Assembly: GCA_030041515.1 (NCBI GenBank)
Contig: JASHNS010000008.1
Span: 1-32,971 of the forward strand
Origin: Acidobacteriaceae bacterium
GTDB lineage: Bacteria > Acidobacteriota > Terriglobia > Terriglobales > Acidobacteriaceae
Direction of reading: 5' to 3'
DNA length: 32,971 bases
The notes under the pieces are model-generated. The model ran no database searches. It was not told the DNA's origin and worked only from the letters and a program-made list of their open reading frames with translations. This document shows, in pieces, positions 25,178 through 32,971 of the stretch (position 1 is the first letter of the stretch; every line of letters begins with the position of its first letter). Made by a program: the position numbers and the translations under genes.

Positions 25178-26068
25178 TTAGTACGGCGTCCGTCCCCCCG
25201 TCGCGCCATAAATCTCGGCCGTCACATACGTCGCGTCCTCCGAGGCCAGAAAGACGAAGAGCGGCGCCAGTTCCGCCGGCTGCGCGGCCCGCTCAAACAC
25301 CGTGTTCTTCCCAAATTCCTTCACCTTGTCCTTCGGCATCGTCGACGGGATCAGCGGCGTCCACACCGGCCCCGGCGCCACGCCATTCACGCGAATCTGC
25401 TTCTTCCCCAGCGCCTTCGCCATCAGCTTAGTCAGGCTCACGAGCGCGGCTTTGCTCGGCGCGTAAGCGACAAGGTTCGGGCTCGGCTCAAACGACTGGA
25501 TCGAGCACGTATTGATGATGCATCCGCCCTTCGGCAGCTCCTCCGCCGCGGCCTGGGATAGAAAAAACGTCCCAAAGACATTTGTGCGGAACGTCCGCTC
25601 GAACTCATCCTCCGGCACGTCGGCAATGTCGTCGTAGGTGCGCTGGAAGCCGGCGTTGTTTACCACGATGTCCAGCTTGCCCAGCCGTTTCGTCGCCGTC
25701 TCCACCAGCTTCCGGCAATAGTTCTTTTTGCCGATGTCGCCGGGAACGAGCACTGCCTTGCGGCCGGCCTGCTCCACCCAGCGCGCCGTCTCCCCTGCAT
25801 CGTCTTTTTCTTCCGGCAGGAAGCTCAGCACCAGATCCGCGCCCTCGCGGGCAAAGGCAATCGCCACGGCGCGGCCAATGCCGCTGTCGGCTCCGGTAAT
25901 GATGGCGGCTTTGTCGCGCAGTTTGCCGTTGCCGCTGTAGCTGTCCTCGCCGTGATCCGGTTGGGGACCCATCTTCGCGGTCTTGCCTGGGGGTGGCTGC
26001 TTTTGCGATGAATACGGCGGCTTCGGCTCGGCTTCCTTCGGATGCGGGTGCGCTGCGTGTCTCGGCAT
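25178..26068 (-). CDS. Short-chain dehydrogenase/reductase, YghA/general-stress-39-like
   Basis: This 296-residue NAD(P)-dependent oxidoreductase has a Rossmann domain with TGADSGIG at 58-65, NNAG at 137-140, and the catalytic S189, Y202 and K206 (YAPSK). The Pro-rich N-terminal 45 residues, with the KMGPQPDHGEDSY segment, are diagnostic of the YghA/GSP39 branch, whose members are typically about 290-300 residues. I chose ATG 26068 because the length and N-terminus then match the family; an in-frame GTG at 26122 adds 18 Gly/Arg-rich residues. The substrate is not known; relatives are stress-induced. It diverges from the kinase gene over 158 bases. Confidence 0.92.
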   Translation of the reverse strand: MPRHAAHPHPKEAEPKPPYSSQKQPPPGKTAKMGPQPDHGEDSYSGNGKLRDKAAIITGADSGIGRAVAIAFAREGADLVLSFLPEEKDDAGETARWVEQAGRKAVLVPGDIGKKNYCRKLVETATKRLGKLDIVVNNAGFQRTYDDIADVPEDEFERTFRTNVFGTFFLSQAAAEELPKGGCIINTCSIQSFEPSPNLVAYAPSKAALVSLTKLMAKALGKKQIRVNGVAPGPVWTPLIPSTMPKDKVKEFGKNTVFERAAQPAELAPLFVFLASEDATYVTAEIYGATGGRTPY

Positions 26069-26163
26069 AGGCGGTAAGATGCGCGCGCCGCGCCCGGCTG
26101 CGCCGCCAAAACGGCCACGCACGAGCGCCCGCCGCGGTTGCCTCAGCGGTTCTACATCTTTCG

Positions 26164-26192
26164 TTGACTCGCGATTCCCCGGCCCGTAAGAT
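26164..26192 (+). promoter_or_regulatory. Sigma-70-type promoter for the Ser/Thr kinase gene
   Basis: TTGACT (26164-26169), a 17-base spacer, then TAAGAT (26187-26192). Transcription would start near 26199, 28 bases before the ATG at 26227. It also argues against the in-frame TTG at 26164 being the start codon, since that TTG is part of the -35 box. Confidence 0.5.
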
Positions 26193-26226
26193 CACCACCA
26201 ACGCCGCGCAGCCCCTGATCCGCGCC

Positions 26227-29118
<2,892 letters not shown>

Positions 29119-29164
29119 CCGCAGGCTCAATCGTGGCGCGCGGCCTCCCCTCAACGCTGATGGG

Positions 29165-29310
29165 GTGCCCGGATAGTAATCAAAGCTCTCAAATCGCAGT
29201 CCGAATACTAGTAATTCATGAGTAATAGGGAGTTATTTCCTGTGCACTCTATTAAGAGCACCGATACCAGCCTTTATTTTCAATGAAGTATACTATTTCG
29301 TCACTCCCTG
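29165..29310. other. AT-rich intergenic patch between convergent genes
   Basis: About 145 bases are markedly richer in A/T (roughly 60%) than anything else in the window. They lie in the 263-base gap between the 3' ends of the kinase gene and the small minus-strand gene at 29382. The patch contains the palindrome AGTATACT (29288-29295), which reads as TATACT on either strand, and a 7-bp interrupted hairpin (GTG-CTCT / AGAG-CAC, near 29241-29261). I see no open frame, terminator or known RNA in it. Confidence 0.45.
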
Positions 29311-29381
29311 GCCCAACACATCGGATACCGTCATGGAGTACCCGTGCCTCCCTGCACAACAGCGCGTGCAGCGCCGGCAGC

Positions 29382-29657
29382 CTACTTCTGGGCGGGCGTG
29401 GCTTCGACAGCGGGCGGCTCGGGCTGCGGCGGGATCAGGGGCAGCTCCTCGACCACCTGCAGACCGGCGCGCCTCAGCAACTGGAGCACGATGGGCCTGG
29501 TCAGCCGGGTCGCGTCGTACTCCACGCGGACGGTCTTCCACTCCTCATCGACCTGAAGCCGGCGAATGCCGTAGACCTCGCGCATGTTGCCGAGCGCGAA
29601 CATGGCCGCCTCTGTGGGATGGCCTTCGTACCGGTAGAGGACATCGAGCTGCGTCAT
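29382..29657 (-). CDS. Small HMA/ferredoxin-fold-like protein without metal cysteines
   Basis: This 91-residue soluble protein has a beta-alpha-beta-beta-alpha-beta pattern (MTQLDVLYRYEG, MFALGNMREVYGIRRLQVD, TVRVEYDATRL, PIVLQLLRRAGLQVV) that resembles a heavy-metal-associated fold. The metal-binding CxxC is absent; there are no cysteines. A Pro/Glu-rich tail occupies about residues 73-91. It follows the glyoxalase II-like hydrolase by 42 bases on the same strand, so the two may be co-transcribed. The fold assignment is by eye; the function is unknown. Confidence 0.65.
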   Translation of the reverse strand: MTQLDVLYRYEGHPTEAAMFALGNMREVYGIRRLQVDEEWKTVRVEYDATRLTRPIVLQLLRRAGLQVVEELPLIPPQPEPPAVEATPAQK

Positions 29658-29699
29658 GCTTCGATCATACCAGGGCAGCGAACAGCCGGCACGCGACGT

Positions 29700-30341
29700 T
29701 TACAACTGCACGCCCGGCTGGAGGAAGGGGTTCGTCGCCCGCTCCTCGCCGATGCTGGTTTCGGCCCCATGGCCGGGAATCACTCGCGTGGCATCGGGCA
29801 GGGCGAGCAGCCGGTCGTGCAGGGAGCGCAGGATCTGGCGCGAGTCGCCGCCGGGCAGATCGGTGCGGCCGATCGATCCCGCAAAGAGCGTGTCGCCGGC
29901 CAGCAACAGACCATCCGGCTCGAAGTAAAGGCAGATGCTGCCCTGCGTGTGGCCGGGCGTGTGGAGCACGCGGGCCGGATGGGCGGCGAGCCCGACCAGC
30001 AGGTCCTCTTCGGCGCTCTCATCCGGCGGAGCCACTTCGGGCGTGGCAATCCCCAGCCAGGCAGCCTGCATCTCCATCATCTTCAGCAGGGGAAGATCAT
30101 TCTGATTCAGCAGGATCGGCGCGCCAGTGGCTCGCTTCAGCTTCAAAGCGCCGCCAACGTGGTCGATATGGCCGTGGGTGACGACGATCTGCTTCAGGGT
30201 GAGCCGATGCTCGGCCAGCCGCGCCAGGATCTGCGGGATGTTGTCGCCCGGATCGACGACGATGGCCTCACCGCCGGGCTGATCGCCCAGCAGCGTGCAG
30301 TTACAGGCAAGTGGGCCGACCGGGAAGGTTTCGAGGATCAT
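29700..30341 (-). CDS. Metallo-beta-lactamase fold hydrolase, glyoxalase II-like (YcbL type)
   Basis: This 213-residue cytoplasmic di-metal hydrolase has THGHIDH, with H56, H58, D60 and H61, then H131 (HTPGHTQGS), D150 (LLAGDTLFAG) and H191 (VIPGHG), completing the glyoxalase II-type metal site. The short length without the C-terminal helical substrate domain of true glyoxalase II places it with the YcbL-like group. I chose ATG 30341 because family homology (ETFPVGPLACNC) begins there; the in-frame extension upstream has no family features. Probable substrates are thioesters such as S-lactoylglutathione, or other small thioesters; this is inference. Confidence 0.9.
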   Translation of the reverse strand: MILETFPVGPLACNCTLLGDQPGGEAIVVDPGDNIPQILARLAEHRLTLKQIVVTHGHIDHVGGALKLKRATGAPILLNQNDLPLLKMMEMQAAWLGIATPEVAPPDESAEEDLLVGLAAHPARVLHTPGHTQGSICLYFEPDGLLLAGDTLFAGSIGRTDLPGGDSRQILRSLHDRLLALPDATRVIPGHGAETSIGEERATNPFLQPGVQL

Positions 30342-30474
30342 GTTCTCATTGTGCACCTTACGCGCCAGGTGCTTTGAGACGCCTGGTTGCGCATCGCAGA
30401 TATCCGCAACAAGCCCCACCGGTGAGCGTCTATACCCCTGCAGTCTCGTGTTGATCCTCAATCCAGGAGGAGAT

Positions 30475-31188
30475 ATGCATTTTCTTCGGAATCCTGCGAC
30501 ATGGATCCTCGTTGCATTCGCACTGACTCTTTTCCCGGTGAGTTCGAGGGCGCAAACCGATATCGCGGGAAGCCTTTACGGCGCTTTCGGCGGCACAACG
30601 ACGAACAATGGCACGCAGCAGAGTCCTGCCAATCAGGCGGGTGGTCTGATCGAACTGCGCCACATCGCGAACCCCATCCTCGGATTCGAAGCGACGTATT
30701 CGTTCAATCGAGCCAATCAAACTTACACGAGCCAGCCTGGCGCTTGTCCCGCTTTCGGATGCACGATTTCAACGGAGTCCGTGAGCACGAACGCCCACGA
30801 GATCACCGGCGACTGGGTGCCCTCGCTGCACATCGCCAACCTGCGTCCGTTCGCGGTGCTTGGAGCGGGGATTCTGCTGGATGTGCCGGTAAACAGCCAG
30901 GCAACGGTGACCACGATCGCGCCCTGCATCGGCCTGCCGTGCTGCCTCACGTGTGCTCAGCCTGTTTTAACAACAACGACTACCAGCACCAGCCCGACCC
31001 AGACCACCGCCAAGCCGGTATACGCGTATGGAGCCGGGGTGGATTGGGGATTGCTGCCGCACATCGGCGTGCGGCTGCAGTATCGCGGCAATCTCTACTC
31101 GGCGCCCAATGTCACGAAGCTGTTTGCCTCCACCAATGCGTTCACGCATACGGCAGAGCCGATGGCGGGCGTCTACCTGCGTTTTTGA
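30475..31188 (+). CDS. Outer-membrane beta-barrel protein
   Basis: This 237-residue protein has a clear signal peptide (about 1-26, cleavage SSRA-QTD) and a series of amphipathic beta-strands ending in the outer-membrane signature GVYLRF with C-terminal Phe. It resembles the small OmpA/OmpW-like porin-fold family. AGGAGGAG (30466-30472) just before the ATG is a very strong ribosome site, and it excludes the longer in-frame reading from 30295. Extracellular-loop regions carry six cysteines (GACPAFGC and CIGLPCCLTC) and a Thr-run (about residues 165-180), unusual for such a barrel. It diverges from the hydrolase gene. The function is unknown. Confidence 0.82.
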   Translation: MHFLRNPATWILVAFALTLFPVSSRAQTDIAGSLYGAFGGTTTNNGTQQSPANQAGGLIELRHIANPILGFEATYSFNRANQTYTSQPGACPAFGCTISTESVSTNAHEITGDWVPSLHIANLRPFAVLGAGILLDVPVNSQATVTTIAPCIGLPCCLTCAQPVLTTTTTSTSPTQTTAKPVYAYGAGVDWGLLPHIGVRLQYRGNLYSAPNVTKLFASTNAFTHTAEPMAGVYLRF

Positions 31189-31221
31189 AAAGCAAAACGG
31201 GCAGGCTTTGCAGCCTGCCCG
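31188..31221 (-). terminator. Intrinsic terminator of secG
   Basis: On the minus strand CGGGCAGGC (31221-31213) pairs perfectly with GCCTGCCCG (31206-31198), then TTTTGCTTTT (31197-31188). It lies 24 bases after the secG stop and abuts the outer-membrane protein gene's stop, so it may slow opposing transcription too. Confidence 0.85.
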
Positions 31222-31245
31222 GTCGCGCGTCGCTGAGGAAAGAAC

Positions 31246-31536
31246 CTACCTTCTGGCCGGTGCGCTTTGCGAGGAGCCAGACAGCACCGAAGTGGGATGC
31301 CCCGCATGATGCTGGTACATCACCGTAAGTGCCATGGAGACGACAAAAAAGGTGACGGCGAGCCAGGCAGTCGTCTTCGTGAGCAGATTAGCGGCGGAGC
31401 GCGGACCGAAGGCGGTCTGGGAGCCCTGGCCGCCGAAAGCCGCGGCGAGGTCGGCACTCTTGCCCTGCTGCAGCAGGACGATCACGATGATCAACAGACA
31501 AACAATGACGTGGACGGCGATCAGTAGATAAAGCAC
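31246..31536 (-). CDS. secG: Preprotein translocase subunit SecG
   Basis: This 96-residue accessory subunit of the SecYEG channel has two membrane helices (about 2-23 and 53-73), joined by the conserved cytoplasmic loop QQGKSADLAAAFGGQGSQTAFG. That loop is diagnostic of SecG. The C-terminal tail is short and Ser/Arg-rich. The start codon is GTG at 31536, with GAGG about ten bases upstream. A tRNA-Leu gene lies 32 bases upstream on the same strand, and an intrinsic terminator follows. Confidence 0.95.
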   Translation of the reverse strand: MLYLLIAVHVIVCLLIIVIVLLQQGKSADLAAAFGGQGSQTAFGPRSAANLLTKTTAWLAVTFFVVSMALTVMYQHHAGHPTSVLSGSSQSAPARR

Positions 31537-31568
31537 TTGAAGCGAACCTCAGGGCGCGGCGGAGAATT

Positions 31569-31654
31569 TGGTGCGGAAGGGGGGACTTGAACCCCCATGC
31601 CTTTTGGGCGCCACCCCCTCAAGATGGTGTGTCTGCCAATTTCACCACTTCCGC
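31569..31654 (-). tRNA. tRNA-Leu (anticodon GAG)
   Basis: The 5' GCGGAAG (31654-31648) pairs with CTTCCGC (31579-31573) as the acceptor stem, followed by discriminator A and an encoded CCA (31571-31569). The anticodon stem CCATC/GGTGG holds the loop TTGAGGG, with anticodon GAG at 31620-31618. The T-arm GGGGG-TTCAAGT-CCCCC is perfect. A long variable arm (CGCCC-AAAA-GGC type) marks a class II leucine tRNA. It reads CUC and CUU codons. Confidence 0.95.
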
Positions 31655-31676
31655 ACGGGAGACGATCTTCCTGAAA

Positions 31677-31705
31677 AGTATAGCAGGGGCAGCCTAGGGA
31701 AGGAA
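31677..31705 (-). promoter_or_regulatory. Probable promoter of tRNA-Leu (and secG)
   Basis: On the minus strand TATACT (31682-31677) is a strong -10 box, and TTCCTT (31705-31700), 17 bases upstream, is a weak -35. Transcription would begin near 31670, about 16 bases before the mature tRNA 5' end. Confidence 0.5.
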
Positions 31706-31727
31706 TGCGCAAAGTGGACCTTCCCTA
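31695..31727. promoter_or_regulatory. 9-bp inverted repeat at the tRNA promoter
   Basis: TAGGGAAGG (31695-31703) and CCTTCCCTA (31719-31727) are perfect reverse complements with a 15-base spacer. One arm overlaps the -35 of the tRNA promoter. It lacks a T-tract; it may terminate the small gene at 31757 or be an operator. Confidence 0.4.
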
Positions 31728-31756
31728 CGGTCTTACGGGCGGATTTCCGGCGCGAT

Positions 31757-31894
31757 TTAGTGATCCTTCGCGACTACCGAAAGGTCTTCGTTGTCAGCGT
31801 CAGACGGGTGACCGCGGGTCGCCCAGGCAACGCAGACGCCAAAGATCGCCGGAAAGAGCAGAAGCGCACCGAGAGTTGCGAGAGCTTCTTCCAT
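31757..31894 (-). CDS. 45-residue single-helix membrane peptide
   Basis: This short frame begins MEEALATLGALLLFPAIFG and has one hydrophobic helix (about 5-31), then a hydrophilic, acidic tail (RGHPSDADNEDLSVV). GGGAG lies seven bases before ATG 31894, a good ribosome site; an in-frame ATG at 31915 is possible. It stands between the DUF6314-like gene and the tRNA on the same strand. No family is recognised; small accessory subunits of oxidases or transporters look like this, but no such partner is nearby. Its reality rests on the ribosome site and helix only. Confidence 0.45.
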   Translation of the reverse strand: MEEALATLGALLLFPAIFGVCVAWATRGHPSDADNEDLSVVAKDH

Positions 31895-31994
31895 GACAAC
31901 GCTCCCGGTTTTCATTCTGCGCTGGGCCCGGGGGGGTGGGTGAGAGATTCTGCCACGCGGCCGTGACGAAGGTAACGGGCTGGCGATACCCCGA

Positions 31995-32450
31995 TCAGGA
32001 GCTGCGGCTGGCGCGACGGTAGACTGTGCGGACGACATAGTTTTTGTTGGGGCCGGTGACGGCGTGCTCGACGTGCAGGCGGTAGTGAGCATCGAGAACA
32101 AAGCGCGAGACGTAGCGGTCGGCGCCGCAGACGTGTTCGGCGTCAGCGCGGAGGCTGCCGTCCGGCTCGGGATGAAAATCGAGCCGTTCGAAGAGCTCCC
32201 CAGTATCAGCGAAGAGAACATCGAAGCCGTTGGCGGGCGGCGCCAGGCGCTTATAGCGATAGCTTTGGCTGCCGGTGAGGGAAGTTCCGTCGGCGAGGCG
32301 CACGCGGGCAGTTTCGTCGTAGCGGGCGCGGTCGGCGCTGGTCGGAACGATGTGCGCGCGTCCGGTGATGGTGGCTTTGCCCGGAACCTCGCGCACGAAC
32401 TTCCACTCCCCCTGGAGTCGATCGAGAATGTGCGGCGCGGAAGAGGTCAT
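31995..32450 (-). CDS. DUF6314-like protein, unknown function
   Basis: This 151-residue soluble protein has alternating beta-strands as expected for a small lipocalin-like barrel. It begins with LDRLQGEWKFVREV; other recognisable segments are SYRYKRL, a central HVCGADRY (HxCGxD) and VTGPNKNYVVRTVYRR near the end. These match the DUF6314 pattern I recall (LxGxW, HxCGxDxY, GPxKdY). The start lies 13 bases after the HIT gene's stop, so the two are probably one transcript. No catalytic role is known for the family. Confidence 0.78.
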   Translation of the reverse strand: MTSSAPHILDRLQGEWKFVREVPGKATITGRAHIVPTSADRARYDETARVRLADGTSLTGSQSYRYKRLAPPANGFDVLFADTGELFERLDFHPEPDGSLRADAEHVCGADRYVSRFVLDAHYRLHVEHAVTGPNKNYVVRTVYRRASRSS

Positions 32451-32463
32451 GATGAGTTGGCCC

Positions 32464-32971
32464 TCAGTCTTTGTTTTTGGGAGGAACTTCGGTGGAAGCG
32501 AGCGCCGTGCGGACGCGCTCCCACGTGGTGCTCAGATCTTCCGGGAGCAGGCGAGTTTCGCCCAGGGAGGTCAGGAAATTGGTGTCGCCCACCCAGCGCG
32601 GCAGGACGTGGAGGTGAAGGTGTCCGGCAACGCCGGCGCCCGCGGCTTTGCCGAGGTTCAGTCCGATGTTGAAGCCGTCCGGGTGGTAGAGGGAACCGAG
32701 CGCGCGCTCCGTCCGCTGGGCGAGGTTCATCATTTCACTGGCAGCCTCGGCGGAGAGGGCACTGAGTGCGTTCTCGTGGTCGTAGGGGACGATCATGATG
32801 TGGCCGGAAGTGTAGGGAAAGCGGTTGACGCAGATGAAGTTGTGGCGCGCGCGGAGGACGATGCCGCTCAGGCGTTCCGTTGCAGCGCGATCCATGCCGT
32901 GCTCGATCGCGTAGTCCGTGGCCGCGATCATGTTGCAGAAGACGCAGCCTTTGTCGCCGGGCCACGCGGCC
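32464..32971 (-). CDS. HIT-family nucleotide hydrolase/phosphorylase (5' end outside window)
   Basis: This histidine-triad protein acts on dinucleotide polyphosphates or related nucleotidyl substrates. The HIT motif is GHLHLHVLPRW, with the usual RxPYTSGHxMIVPYxH segment before it and GDTNFLTSLGETRLLPEDL after it, as in the Ap4A phosphorylase-like bacterial group. The first ATG inside the window is at 32931, but the frame stays open to the right edge and upstream codons read KGCVFCN, the CxxC zinc motif of the HIT N-terminus. The real start therefore lies beyond base 32971 and the gene is partial here. The DUF6314-like gene follows. Confidence 0.92.
   Translation of the reverse strand, partial: AAWPGDKGCVFCNMIAATDYAIEHGMDRAATERLSGIVLRARHNFICVNRFPYTSGHIMIVPYDHENALSALSAEAASEMMNLAQRTERALGSLYHPDGFNIGLNLGKAAGAGVAGHLHLHVLPRWVGDTNFLTSLGETRLLPEDLSTTWERVRTALASTEVPPKNKD

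Noticed and set aside
29281-29330. A minus-strand promoter (TTGGGC, 18 bases, TATACT) in the AT-rich patch
   Set aside because: It would direct transcription into the 3' end of the kinase gene with no gene to serve, and the -35 match is poor.
30295-31188. A 297-residue reading of the outer-membrane protein from 30295
   Set aside because: The signal peptide and the strong ribosome site both point to ATG 30475; the extension overlaps the start of the divergent hydrolase gene.

Overview
The window is GC-rich (about 60-65% by eye), densely coded DNA from a Gram-negative, flagellated bacterium. An outer-membrane beta-barrel protein, LPS-export permease domains, a receptor-type Ser/Thr kinase with a TPR ectodomain, and a YncE-type propeller fused to a phosphoesterase fit Acidobacteriota best (Terriglobia/Acidobacteriaceae-like). 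The taxon is an inference; no 16S gene or phylogenetic marker is present to settle it.

Layout, left to right. 74-3279: a periplasmic PBP4-type DD-carboxypeptidase (dacB), a small lipoprotein cytochrome c, a small membrane protein, and convergent to them a HhH-GPD DNA glycosylase. 3401-4399: a YajO-like aldo/keto reductase. 4424-9846: a motility block. flbD-motA-motB runs on the minus strand, diverging from fliC, fliD and fliS on the plus strand, and there are good sigma-28-type promoter matches for fliC, flbD and possibly fliD. 9850-18459: one long minus-strand run, in transcription order sensor kinase, response regulator, small membrane protein, HMA copper chaperone, copper P1B-ATPase, a fused LptF-LptG permease, and a lipid/drug ABC exporter. 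The first five look like a copper-responsive efflux locus and the last two like envelope/LPS transport. 18549-21959: an ABC-2 transporter (ATPase and permease) and an acyl desaturase, all minus strand. 22195-25101: a secreted propeller/phosphoesterase. 25178-26068: a YghA-like short-chain dehydrogenase. 26227-29118: a membrane Ser/Thr kinase. 29382-30341: a small ferredoxin-fold-like protein and a glyoxalase II-like hydrolase. 30475-31188: an outer-membrane beta-barrel protein. 31246-32971: secG, tRNA-Leu(GAG), a 45-residue membrane peptide, a DUF6314-like protein and a HIT hydrolase that runs off the right edge. No intergenic stretch exceeds 300 bases.

The most unusual signal is non-coding. 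Imperfect tandem heptads (coding-strand consensus about GGGTATA / CGGTTTA) begin within about 20 bases of the stop codon of four unrelated genes: dacB, the ABC-2 permease, the desaturase and the SDR. They always have the same orientation relative to the gene. At two of these sites the heptads lead into the same 48-bp perfect repeat, which contains an intrinsic terminator; the two copies are direct repeats that flank the ABC-2 operon, and one of them supplies the first possible codons of the sensor kinase gene. This looks like a dispersed 3'-end element and is the best candidate here for something undescribed.
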